DNA from: an uncultured Micrococcales bacterium
GTDB taxonomy: Bacteria > Actinomycetota > Actinomycetes > Actinomycetales > Microbacteriaceae
NCBI GenBank assembly: GCA_903831585.1
Contig: CAIKYE010000105.1
Location: 1-7,892, forward strand
Length of the DNA: 7,892 nt
Direction of reading: 5' to 3'
Part shown: positions 1 through 7,410 of the stretch, piece after piece
Position numbering within the stretch: position 1 is the first letter of the stretch
How the letters are laid out: each line of letters starts with the position of its first letter
Position numbers and translations under genes: made by a program
Notes under the pieces: generated by a model
What the model was told of the DNA's origin: nothing
Databases searched by the model: none
Seen by the model: only the letters and a program-made list of their open reading frames with translations

Positions 1-977
1 AGATCTGCTTTCAACAAGTCGGTGCGATTTTCTTGAACGTGCGCAGACATTTTTGTGAAGTATGCGGTTGCAATCGATACCGTCGCGACGCTATGCGGCA
101 ACATAAAAATCAGCCAAGCGATTGCCGCTGCCGCAACCGAGGCGACCGCGATCGAATCGCTGCGCGCGCTAACCGCGGTCGATGCAACCACCGTTTGAAC
201 CAGCCCACCGATTTGGGTTGCGACTACCATTCCCAAAGACCAAGAAGCCGCCTTGAGCGCCGGGCGCAAACCAAATCCCCTCCACTTGAAGTTGAGCGAC
301 AACTTCATGCCGATGCGCTTCCAGGCAACAAAGAGAATCAACGCTTGCGCAATAACGCCTAGCGTGGCCGTTCCGGCAATCCATGAAATCTGTGACTGCG
401 ACCAAGATGCAACGCTCTGCTCGCCCGTTGGGTCTGTACCGAAAACCATGACGTAACCAACCAGACCGATTAGCGCCACCACATTGTTTAATACCGGCGC
501 CCACATGAACGGGCCGAACGCGCTGCGCGCATTCAGCACTTCGCCGAGCAACGAGTAGAGGCCATAGAAAAACAACTGCGGCAAACACCAGTAAGCGAAG
601 GCCGTGGCAAGAGCGAGTTGCTCGCTGCTCCAGCCGCTCGTGTAAAGCGAAACCAAGAACGGCGCGGCCAGGGTCGTTATGACAGTGGTGAAGAAAAAGA
701 CCGTGATTATGAAGGTCAACAGCTTGTCGACATAACCCTTGCCGCCGTCGAGGTGGGCCCTAGCCCGCACAATCTGGGGCACGAGCACCGCCTGAAGCAC
801 TCCTCCGACGATGATTGCGTAGACGTTGTTAGGTAGCTGATTGGCGACACCAAAGGCGTCGGCTGCGTTGGTGGTAACACCGATAACCATCGCCAGCATC
901 ACCGATCTAGCAAAACCCAGAATTCTAGAGATGACGGTGCCGCTGGCCATTACCAGCGAAGACCTAACCACGCTCAA
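1..977 (-). CDS. murJ: MurJ-type lipid II flippase, 3' end beyond window
   Basis: This is the N-terminal 325 residues of a MurJ/MviN-family polytopic membrane protein, which flips lipid-linked peptidoglycan precursor (lipid II) across the cytoplasmic membrane. Translating the minus strand gives an unbroken frame to the left edge. Residues 17-25 read SRILGFARS, with arginines at 18 and 24 matching the essential Arg18 and Arg24 of E. coli MurJ. Further family blocks follow: DAFGVANQLPNNVY (40-53), VGGVLQAVLVPQIVRA (58-73), and FYGLYSLLGEVLNARSAFGP (137-156). Many hydrophobic segments fit a multi-TM flippase; members run to roughly 500 or more residues, so about 60% is present. I place the start at TTG 977-975, which overlaps the upstream TGA stop by 4 bp (TTGA). 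GTG at codon 3 is the alternative. The ATG at codon 10 (950) would cut into the first helix. The gene is last in the Nudix-DUF6049-murJ operon. The family call is very secure; the exact start is less so. Confidence 0.95.
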   Translation of the reverse strand, partial: MSVVRSSLVMASGTVISRILGFARSVMLAMVIGVTTNAADAFGVANQLPNNVYAIIVGGVLQAVLVPQIVRARAHLDGGKGYVDKLLTFIITVFFFTTVITTLAAPFLVSLYTSGWSSEQLALATAFAYWCLPQLFFYGLYSLLGEVLNARSAFGPFMWAPVLNNVVALIGLVGYVMVFGTDPTGEQSVASWSQSQISWIAGTATLGVIAQALILFVAWKRIGMKLSLNFKWRGFGLRPALKAASWSLGMVVATQIGGLVQTVVASTAVSARSDSIAVASVAAAAIAWLIFMLPHSVATVSIATAYFTKMSAHVQENRTDLLKAD

Positions 978-1489
978 TCGGTTACTCGATTCTTGCGACG
1001 CTTGGCCAGAGTTCGAACCAGACCCAGCGTTGTCAAAACTGAAACCATCGCGGTAAAGGCAACGATGATGTTGGTCTCGACATCGGCATTGACATTCACT
1101 TTTATAAACGCCTGTTCATTAAGTCGAACGCCAGAAAAACTCTCGAGCCAAACAACAAGATCGACTCTGCCAACGCCGGTTGCTTGAACCGGAAGTTTCG
1201 CCGTCACGGTGGTTAGCCCGGGAATCTTCACTTCGATTGCCGCCGGTATTACGAGTCGGCCGTTGGTTGCAATCGCGTGCATGTGCACGGTCACGTCTTC
1301 GGCATAATCGTTTTGAATTCGCACCGGAATGTTTGAAGAGGTGGCAAGCAGATTGATTGCCGAGCCTGGCACGAAGTGCACCCTCGGATAGTCGGTCGGT
1401 ATTGCGGTTGCTTGAGAGGCGTTAGCTGCCGAACCAGAGAACAGCAGAATCGAAAGCGCTGCGAGCATCGCTAAAGTTTTTCTGATCAC
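974..1489 (-). CDS. Short DUF6049-like secreted/membrane-anchored protein
   Basis: This 171-residue protein has an N-terminal signal sequence (basic RK at 3-4, hydrophobic core 7-20, likely cleavage after ANA at 22-24), an extracytoplasmic beta-rich segment (about 30-135), one C-terminal TM helix (about 139-158) and a basic tail LAKRRKNR. The segment with IPVRIQNDYAEDVTVHM (54-70), the VNVNADVET stretch (131-139) and GLVRTLAKRR (156-165) resemble the C-terminal immunoglobulin-like domain and anchor of DUF6049 proteins. Those are encoded just upstream of murJ in actinobacteria (Rv3909 beside Rv3910 in M. tuberculosis). Relatives are several hundred residues longer, so the large N-terminal region appears to be missing. 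I chose GTG at 1489-1487 because it overlaps the Nudix TGA by 4 bp; an ATG at 1507 would deepen the overlap and put acidic residues before the signal peptide. The function is unknown; the neighbourhood suggests a link to cell-wall synthesis. The gene is certain, the family assignment is by recognition and position. Confidence 0.8.
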   Translation of the reverse strand: MIRKTLAMLAALSILLFSGSAANASQATAIPTDYPRVHFVPGSAINLLATSSNIPVRIQNDYAEDVTVHMHAIATNGRLVIPAAIEVKIPGLTTVTAKLPVQATGVGRVDLVVWLESFSGVRLNEQAFIKVNVNADVETNIIVAFTAMVSVLTTLGLVRTLAKRRKNRVTD

Positions 1490-1953
1490 TCTTCGGCCCT
1501 CGCCCACTCGATTACCTTGCGCGCGAGCTTCTTTTCATTTTCATGTGTGAGCTGTTTTTCGAGCTCGTCGAGCGCAAACCATTGCACATCGACAGCCTCG
1601 TGATCGGGATCGTTTTCGATTGAGAGTTCGCCACCGACTTGTTGAAGCAGAAAGTGGTGCACGGTTTTTACAATCGTTTTTTCCGGAGTCTGAAATTCGT
1701 AGACGATATCGCCAAGATGTTCGAGAACCTCGGCGACGAGCCCGGTCTCTTCTGCAATTTCTCGAACGGCGGCTTGTTCGCTTGTTTCGTCGCCCTCGGG
1801 GTGACCCTTTGGAACGCACCAGTCGATTCGCCCACCGCGATTTAGTCGACCGATGAGTGCAACTCGGAAGCTGCCGTCTGAGCAGAGCACGAATCCCCCG
1901 GATGACGTTTCGGCGACCCTCGGTCGAGGGGTGCCCGGCTGCCGTTCGCTCAT
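1486..1953 (-). CDS. Nudix hydrolase (MutT4-position protein)
   Basis: This 155-residue Nudix hydrolase should cleave a nucleoside diphosphate linked to another group, using Mg2+; the actual substrate cannot be read from sequence. The Nudix box is perfect at residues 50-72: G50, five residues, E56, seven residues, REIAEETGL, matching GX5EX7REUXEEXGU. Strands before it (SSGGFVLC, FRVALIGR, DWCVPKGHP) and the tail with VQWFALDEL are typical of the fold. The frame is open upstream to 2061, but I chose the ATG at 1953 because the homologous part begins just after it and the longer form would overlap the divergent CCA gene. There is no Shine-Dalgarno close to this ATG, and a -10-like box lies 7 nt upstream, so the mRNA may be leaderless. 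It is first in the operon with the DUF6049-like gene and murJ, the same arrangement as mutT4 (Rv3908) in mycobacteria. The family is certain; orthology to MutT4 is inferred from position. Confidence 0.93.
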   Translation of the reverse strand: MSERQPGTPRPRVAETSSGGFVLCSDGSFRVALIGRLNRGGRIDWCVPKGHPEGDETSEQAAVREIAEETGLVAEVLEHLGDIVYEFQTPEKTIVKTVHHFLLQQVGGELSIENDPDHEAVDVQWFALDELEKQLTHENEKKLARKVIEWARAEE

Positions 1954-1960
1954 AAAGCAA

Positions 1961-1966
1961 AGTTTA
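1961..1966 (-). promoter_or_regulatory. Candidate -10 box of the Nudix-murJ operon (leaderless)
   Basis: On the minus strand TAAACT fits the actinobacterial TANNNT -10 pattern. It ends 7 nt before the Nudix ATG, so transcription would begin at or next to the start codon. No convincing -35 hexamer is seen 17-18 nt further up. The absence of a nearby Shine-Dalgarno supports a leaderless transcript, a common arrangement in actinobacteria. I found no equally good -10 for the divergent gene starting at 2007; only a weak CACGAT at 1994-1999 sits at the matching distance. Confidence 0.45.
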
Positions 1967-2006
1967 AGCCTTCGGCCAGAGCGAACCCTGTGGCACGATT
2001 GACAGC

Positions 2007-3425
2007 ATGCAGTCTGTGGCCGAAGCCCTGGCGAATCTAGAGAAGACAGTCGATTCGCCACTTTTCGTCGCGCTCGGCGAAAGATTCACAGCGGCCGGTC
2101 ACGAACTCGCCCTGGTAGGCGGCCCGGTTCGAGACGCCTTTCTCGGTCGGCACTCGCCAGACCTCGATTTCACCACAACGGCTACCCCAGACGAGATTCT
2201 GGCAATCATCAAGCCGATCGTCGATGCCCACTGGGATATCGGTCGCGAATTTGGCACAATCGGCGCTCGAGTTGGCGACGACCAGATCGAAATCACGACC
2301 TATCGCGCTGACAAGTATGCGGTAGATAGCCGCAAGCCCGAGGTTGCTTTTGGCAAAGACCTCACCGCCGATCTCCTTCGACGCGATTTCACCGTCAACG
2401 CGATGGCGCTGCGGTTGCCCGAAAAGGTTTTTGTCGATCCGTTCAACGGGCTTCGAGACCTCATGGATGGCGTGCTTCGCACCCCAGGCAAGCCAGAAGA
2501 CTCGTTCAGCGATGACCCGTTGCGAATGATGCGCGGCGCACGCTTTGCCGCGCAACTCGAGTTTGAAATCGAACCCGAGACCTTCGACGCAATGCGTTCG
2601 ATGGCCGACCGCATCGAGATCATCAGCGCAGAGCGCATCCATGATGAATTCGTCAAGTTGATCAAGGGCAAGAACCCGCGCCTCGGCCTCGAGGTTTTGG
2701 TTGACTCTGGTCTGGCTGCGCGCGTGCTGCCCGAACTGCCAGCGCTCAAACTCGAGGTCGATGAACACCACCACCACAAGGATGTTTTCGAGCACACCCT
2801 GACCGTTGTCGATCAGGCGATTGACTATGAAAAGGATTACGGTCTCGAAGCCGACTTCGTGCTGCGTTTTGCCGCGCTGATGCACGACATCGGCAAGCCG
2901 GCAACCCGCAAACTCGAGCCGGGTGGCGGGGTCTCGTTCTATCACCACGATTTGGTTGGCGCGAAACTCGCGAAGAAGCGCATGCAGGCGCTCAGGTTTG
3001 ATAACGACACCATCAAGTCGGTGACGCTTTTGATAGAGCTGCACCTGCGCTTCTTTGGTTACAGCGATCAGGCCTGGACTGACTCGGCTATCCGTCGCTA
3101 TGTGCGCGACGCCGGCGATCAGCTGATGCGCCTGCACGCCTTGACCCGAGCCGACGTAACCACTCGAAACAAGCGCAAGGCCGACCGGTTGTCGCATGCC
3201 TATGACGATCTTGAGCAGCGCATCGCACTGCTTGCCGAACAGGAACAGCTCGACTCAATGCGCCCAGACCTGAGCGGTGAAGACATCATGCGCATCCTTG
3301 ATTTGAAGCCGTCTCGCGATGTGGGCGAGGCCTATAACTACCTGCTCGAACTTCGCATAGAGGAGGGTCCGCTCGGCCCTGATGAGGCAGAAAAGCGCTT
3401 GCTCGCCTGGTGGTCGGCAAGGTAG
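2007..3425 (+). CDS. cca: CCA-adding tRNA nucleotidyltransferase
   Basis: This 472-residue class II nucleotidyltransferase adds or repairs the 3'-CCA of tRNAs; actinobacterial orthologues are often labelled PcnA. The catalytic head has GGPVRD (38-43), the metal-binding DLD (D52 and D54), RRDFTVNAMA (125-134), DPFNGLRDL (144-152), DDPLRMMRGARF (169-180) and the ERIHDEF motif (209-215). The C-terminal half carries an HD-type metal phosphohydrolase domain: HHHHKDVFEH (254-263), then LMHDIGKP (291-298) with H293 and D294. The length is normal for the actinobacterial HD-fused form. ATG 2007 is supported because the conserved region begins soon after and the Nudix gene diverges 53 bp upstream; no clear Shine-Dalgarno is seen, so this mRNA may also be leaderless. 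Its last codons overlap the candidate rpsF promoter. A long antisense frame opposite it is a by-product of its codon usage. The assignment is secure. Confidence 0.96.
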   Translation: MQSVAEALANLEKTVDSPLFVALGERFTAAGHELALVGGPVRDAFLGRHSPDLDFTTTATPDEILAIIKPIVDAHWDIGREFGTIGARVGDDQIEITTYRADKYAVDSRKPEVAFGKDLTADLLRRDFTVNAMALRLPEKVFVDPFNGLRDLMDGVLRTPGKPEDSFSDDPLRMMRGARFAAQLEFEIEPETFDAMRSMADRIEIISAERIHDEFVKLIKGKNPRLGLEVLVDSGLAARVLPELPALKLEVDEHHHHKDVFEHTLTVVDQAIDYEKDYGLEADFVLRFAALMHDIGKPATRKLEPGGGVSFYHHDLVGAKLAKKRMQALRFDNDTIKSVTLLIELHLRFFGYSDQAWTDSAIRRYVRDAGDQLMRLHALTRADVTTRNKRKADRLSHAYDDLEQRIALLAEQEQLDSMRPDLSGEDIMRILDLKPSRDVGEAYNYLLELRIEEGPLGPDEAEKRLLAWWSAR

Positions 3426-3428
3426 AGT
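3399..3428 (+). promoter_or_regulatory. Candidate promoter of the rpsF-ssb-rpsR-rplI operon
   Basis: A -35-like TTGCTC (3399-3404) and a -10 TAGAGT (3423-3428, fitting TANNNT) are separated by 18 bp. The -10 shares its TAG with the stop codon of the CCA gene, so the promoter lies within that gene's 3' end. The predicted start near 3435 coincides with the first base of the leader hairpin at 3435-3452. The -35 matches only 3 of 6 consensus positions. Read-through from the CCA gene is also possible, because no terminator lies between them. Confidence 0.45.
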
Positions 3429-3434
3429 AGTCAG

Positions 3435-3515
3435 GTTGCCCTCTGTGGCAACGTGCAAAACCCTCCTGTCATGGAAATCCCATGACCGTTCTAGTCCGAA
3501 GGAGGTGGGTTAGTC
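3435..3515 (+). promoter_or_regulatory. Structured rpsF leader that may sequester the RBS
   Basis: Three pairings are visible. The first is GTTGCC (3435-3440) with GGCAAC (3447-3452), with a 6-nt loop. The second is a perfect 7-bp stem, GTCATGG (3468-3474) with CCATGAC (3480-3486), with a 5-nt loop. The third pairs CCTCCT (3462-3467) with the Shine-Dalgarno AGGAGG (3500-3505) and encloses the second stem. The 3' side between stems two and three is a 13-nt bulge (3487-3499) containing CCG at 3496-3498, directly before the Shine-Dalgarno. rpsF leaders in many bacteria carry an S6:S18-binding element whose hallmark is a bulged CCG, so this could be an autoregulatory site. The pairings are seen; the regulatory role is inferred. 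AAGGAGG (3499-3505) is a near-perfect RBS 10 nt before the rpsF ATG. Confidence 0.5.
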
Positions 3516-3911
3516 ATGCACAAATACGAGCTAATGGTAATTCTCGATGCAGCAATCGACGAGCGCACTGTAGCTCCAAGTCTCGACAAGTTCCTCAACG
3601 TAATTCGCAATGGTGCAGGCACCATTGACAGCGTTGATATCTGGGGCCGCCGTCGCTTGGCATATGAAATCAACAAGAAGACCGAAGGCATCTATGTCGT
3701 CGTCAACATGCACGCCAACTCAGCAGACGTAATCGAGCTCGACCGTCAGTTGAAGATCTCTGAGGCAGTTATGCGCACCAAGGTGTTGCGTGCCGATGAA
3801 GCCGTTTTCAGCATCAAGCCAGTTGAGGTTCCTGAGGTTTCGGCCGAAGAAGCAGCAGCAGAGAAGCCAGCACGCAAGGCTCCTGCGAAGGCTAAAGCAG
3901 AGGCTAACTAG
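3516..3911 (+). CDS. rpsF: 30S ribosomal protein S6
   Basis: S6 binds the central domain of 16S rRNA in the 30S platform as a heterodimer with S18, whose gene lies two genes downstream. The 131-residue product has the S6 fold signature: [12 protein letters not shown] near the start (4-15), [10 protein letters not shown] (43-52) and EGIYVVVNM (57-65), then the helix with [12 protein letters not shown] (81-92). Residues from about 101 on form a low-complexity Ala/Lys/Pro/Glu extension, so the protein is longer than the core of roughly 95-100 residues; such tails occur in actinobacterial S6. The start is fixed by a strong RBS. The stop TAG is only 2 nt before the ssb ATG, indicating translational coupling. 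Alanine codons are mostly GCA, unlike the preceding gene. It heads a classic four-gene operon and may be autoregulated through its leader. Confidence 0.97.
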   Translation: MHKYELMVILDAAIDERTVAPSLDKFLNVIRNGAGTIDSVDIWGRRRLAYEINKKTEGIYVVVNMHANSADVIELDRQLKISEAVMRTKVLRADEAVFSIKPVEVPEVSAEEAAAEKPARKAPAKAKAEAN

Positions 3912-3913
3912 TC

Positions 3914-4429
3914 ATGGCCGGTGAAGTTGTCGTAACCATCGTTGGAAACCTCGGTGGCGACCCTGAATTGCGCTACACCCAGGGTGGAATCGCAGTGGTA
4001 AGTGTGAACGTCGGTTCGACTCCTCGCACATACAACCGCACCACAAACGTCATGGAAGACGGCGAGACCGTATGGGTTCGCTGCACAGCATGGCGCGAAG
4101 TGGCAGAAAACGTGGCACAGTCACTGACCAAGGGCACCCGCGTAGTTGTTACCGGTCGTCTAAAGGCACCTAACGCTTACCAGAGCGCATCGGGTGAGGC
4201 TCGCGCTTCGCTCGAACTCGAGATCGATGAGATTGGCCCATCGTTGCGTTACGCAACCACAGCCATCACTCGCCGCGCTCGCGAAGCAGGAGCCGGTGGA
4301 GCTGGAGCACCAGCCATGACCTCAACCGACCCATGGGGCGACGCTCCAAAGTCAGCGCCAGCATCTTCTGACGGAGGCTGGGCAAACCCAGGCGCCGGCT
4401 CAGCAGGCGCAGACGAAACCCCTTTCTAA
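3914..4429 (+). CDS. ssb: Single-stranded DNA-binding protein SSB
   Basis: SSB coats single-stranded DNA during replication, repair and recombination, and recruits partner proteins through its C-terminal tip. The 171-residue product has an OB-fold domain at about 1-112 ([19 protein letters not shown] near the start, then [20 protein letters not shown] at 54-73 and [11 protein letters not shown] at 73-83). A Gly/Ala/Pro-rich disordered linker (about 124-165) follows, ending in the acidic-hydrophobic tip DETPF, equivalent to the DDIPF peptide of E. coli SSB. The linker is compact. Its ATG lies 2 nt after the rpsF stop, so its translation is probably coupled to rpsF. The position between rpsF and rpsR is the standard bacterial arrangement. 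The assignment is secure. Confidence 0.97.
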   Translation: MAGEVVVTIVGNLGGDPELRYTQGGIAVVSVNVGSTPRTYNRTTNVMEDGETVWVRCTAWREVAENVAQSLTKGTRVVVTGRLKAPNAYQSASGEARASLELEIDEIGPSLRYATTAITRRAREAGAGGAGAPAMTSTDPWGDAPKSAPASSDGGWANPGAGSAGADETPF

Positions 4430-4457
4430 CCAAAACTTTTTAATTAAGGAGTATCAA

Positions 4458-4715
4458 ATGGCAGTTCTAAAAGGCGAGAAGCGCAAGCCAAATCGCAATG
4501 CAAAGAACGCGAAACTTGCACCGGTTAAGTTCATCAAGGTTGGACTAATCGACTACAAAGACATCGCAACCCTTCGCAAGTTCGTTTCAGACCGCGGCAA
4601 GATTCGTTCTCGCCGCATCACTGGCGTCTCTGTTCAAGAGCAGCGCCTCATCGCCAAGGCCGTAAAGAACGCACGCGAGATGGCTCTAATGCCATACGCC
4701 GGTGCGGGCCGCTAA
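4458..4715 (+). CDS. rpsR: 30S ribosomal protein S18 (cysteine-free type)
   Basis: S18 pairs with S6 on the 30S platform. The 85-residue product shows the S18 core [19 protein letters not shown] (31-49), [19 protein letters not shown] (52-70) and [11 protein letters not shown] (72-82). The N-terminus is basic and contains no cysteines, so this is the zinc-independent form, as commonly seen in Microbacteriaceae, rather than the CXXC zinc-ribbon form. The start is supported by AAGGAG at 4446-4451, 6 nt before the ATG. The 28-bp gap after ssb is AT-rich, including TTAATTAA at 4440-4447, which should keep this RBS unstructured. Its stop overlaps the RBS of rplI. The assignment is secure. Confidence 0.97.
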   Translation: MAVLKGEKRKPNRNAKNAKLAPVKFIKVGLIDYKDIATLRKFVSDRGKIRSRRITGVSVQEQRLIAKAVKNAREMALMPYAGAGR

Positions 4716-4726
4716 GGAGTAAAAGA

Positions 4727-5179
4727 ATGTCAAAACTAATTCTGACCAACGAGGTAACAGGCCTCGGCTCAGCTGGCGATGTCGTCGAGGTAAAGAACGG
4801 TTACGCACGTAACTACCTTCTTCCTCGCGGATTCGCAATCGTATGGAGCAAGGGTGGCGAGAAGCAGGTCGATTCGATCAAGGCAGCTCGCAGCGCTCGC
4901 GCTCTAGCAACCGTTGAAGAAGCACAGACCCTCAAGGCACGTCTAGAAGAGAAGGCAATTCGCCTTATCGTCAAGGCTGGCGTCGGTGGTCGTTTGTTCG
5001 GCGCAGTTAAGACCGCAGATGTCGTAGCAGCAGTAACTGCCGCTGGCATCGGTGAGCTTGACAAGAAGAAGGTTGAAATCACCGCACCAATTCGTTCGAC
5101 CGGTGAGCACATCGCAACCGTTCGTTTGACCAGTGACGTGGTTGCAAAGATCACTCTTCAGGTTGTCGGCAAGAAGTAA
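4727..5179 (+). CDS. rplI: 50S ribosomal protein L9
   Basis: L9 is a two-domain large-subunit protein that binds domain V of 23S rRNA near the L1 stalk. The 150-residue product carries the N-terminal L9 signature at 17-38 ([19 protein letters not shown] plus AI), a long central helix (about 41-75) and the C-terminal domain (about 76-150, with [13 protein letters not shown] at 87-99 and the end [10 protein letters not shown]). The length is typical. AAGGAG (4714-4719) overlaps the rpsR stop codon and lies 7 nt before the ATG. By hand count its 21 alanine codons are 14 GCA, 6 GCT, 1 GCC and no GCG, a pattern distinct from the CCA gene. It is last in the operon; a terminator follows 23 bp after the stop. 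In many relatives dnaB follows rplI, but here gyrB does. Confidence 0.97.
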   Translation: MSKLILTNEVTGLGSAGDVVEVKNGYARNYLLPRGFAIVWSKGGEKQVDSIKAARSARALATVEEAQTLKARLEEKAIRLIVKAGVGGRLFGAVKTADVVAAVTAAGIGELDKKKVEITAPIRSTGEHIATVRLTSDVVAKITLQVVGKK

Positions 5180-5202
5180 TTCTTCGACCAAAACTCGACA
5201 AG

Positions 5203-5231
5203 AAACGGGCTCCCAACGGGGCCCGTTTTTT
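5203..5231 (+). terminator. Rho-independent terminator of the rpsF-rplI operon
   Basis: An 11-bp stem pairs 5203-5213 with 5218-5228, with one T-G wobble (5211 with 5220), a CAAC loop at 5214-5217 and a run of six T at 5226-5231. The GC-rich stem followed directly by the T tract, 23 bp after the rplI stop, is a textbook intrinsic terminator. It separates the ribosomal operon from gyrBA. Confidence 0.93.
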
Positions 5232-5287
5232 GCATTAAATCGACAGCAAAAACACGCTCAAGTTTCGACTCTTTCTTGAAAGTTAAA

Positions 5288-5328
5288 CGCGGCTGAACAC
5301 CGCATAAATAAAGGGCGCGACAGCCGTG
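5288..5328. repeat. Imperfect inverted repeat in the gyrB upstream region
   Basis: CGGCTG (5290-5295) is matched by CAGCCG (5321-5326). With a G-T wobble and one more C-G pair the arms extend to 8 bp (5288-5295 with 5321-5328), around a 25-nt AT-containing middle. No T tract follows, so it is not a terminator. It may be chance, but together with the terminator and the repeat at 5340-5354 it is the main structure in this 271-bp gap. Confidence 0.35.
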
Positions 5329-5339
5329 TGGATGGTCAG

Positions 5340-5354
5340 GAATTTGCGAAATTC
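5340..5354. promoter_or_regulatory. 15-bp perfect inverted repeat, candidate gyrB operator
   Basis: GAATTT (5340-5345), GCG, AAATTC (5349-5354) form a perfect palindrome with a 3-bp centre. A third copy of the half-site, GAATTT at 5362-5367, overlaps the candidate -10 box. The palindrome lies where the -35 region would be, so a protein bound here would compete with RNA polymerase. That it acts as an operator is inference; no regulator is identified. Confidence 0.4.
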
Positions 5355-5359
5355 GGAGG

Positions 5360-5365
5360 TAGAAT
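5360..5365 (+). promoter_or_regulatory. Candidate -10 box of the gyrBA promoter
   Basis: TAGAAT matches the TATAAT consensus at 5 of 6 positions and fits TANNNT. Transcription would start near 5372, giving a leader of about 80 nt before gyrB. No good -35 hexamer is seen at 17-18 bp; the region there is taken up by the inverted repeat. gyr promoters are commonly supercoiling-sensitive, with weak -35 elements and -10 sequences that matter for this response, which is compatible but not demonstrated here. Confidence 0.5.
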
Positions 5366-5367
5366 TT

Positions 5368-5406
5368 AAGCGTTAGCAACCCCGAAAGTTAGTCGCTTTT
5401 TGAGCG
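5368..5406 (+). other. Possible alternative hairpins in the gyrB leader
   Basis: CGCTT (5394-5398) can pair upstream with AAGCG (5368-5372), with an inner AAC/GTT pairing (5378-5380 with 5388-5390), and is followed by a T run (5397-5401). Part of it, CGCT (5394-5397), can instead pair downstream with AGCG (5403-5406). The two are mutually exclusive, as in attenuators, but both stems are short and the biological role is uncertain. Confidence 0.2.
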
Positions 5407-5423
5407 CATTTCTGTGGGCCTAA

Positions 5424-7388
<1,965 letters not shown>

Positions 7389-7410
7389 AAGCGATAAAGG
7401 CAGACGACTA

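Noticed and set aside
33..836. Plus-strand open frames (33-362, 253-456, 618-836) and a minus-strand one (169-588)
   Set aside because: They lie over murJ in other frames. murJ is continuous and clearly conserved across the whole stretch, and these products are low-complexity and Arg/Cys-rich.
1486..2061. Longer Nudix form starting at 2061
   Set aside because: It would add 36 residues without family similarity and overlap the divergent CCA gene by 55 bp. The ATG at 1953 with its -10 box is the better start.
2037..3197. A 386-residue open frame on the minus strand opposite the CCA gene
   Set aside because: The plus strand encodes a complete CCA-adding enzyme with all catalytic motifs. The antisense product shows no recognisable domain and mirrors the codon structure of the real gene.
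3435..3452. GTTGCC/GGCAAC hairpin as a terminator for the CCA gene
   Set aside because: The stem is only 6 bp and is followed by GTGCAAAACC, not a T tract. It fits better as the start of the rpsF leader.
5271..5282. CTTTC-TT-GAAAG palindrome with a TTGAAA as a -35 element
   Set aside because: No TANNNT box lies 16-19 bp downstream of TTGAAA (5276-5281), and the palindrome is short, so neither a promoter nor an operator is supported.
5327..5335. TGTGGATGG as a DnaA box or part of oriC upstream of gyrB
   Set aside because: It matches the DnaA consensus at only 7 of 9 positions and I found no further boxes in the gap, so an origin is not supported.
5158..5379. Minus-strand open frame of 73 codons across the rplI-gyrB gap
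   Set aside because: It runs through the terminator and promoter elements, has no ribosome binding site or recognisable motif, and is likely chance.
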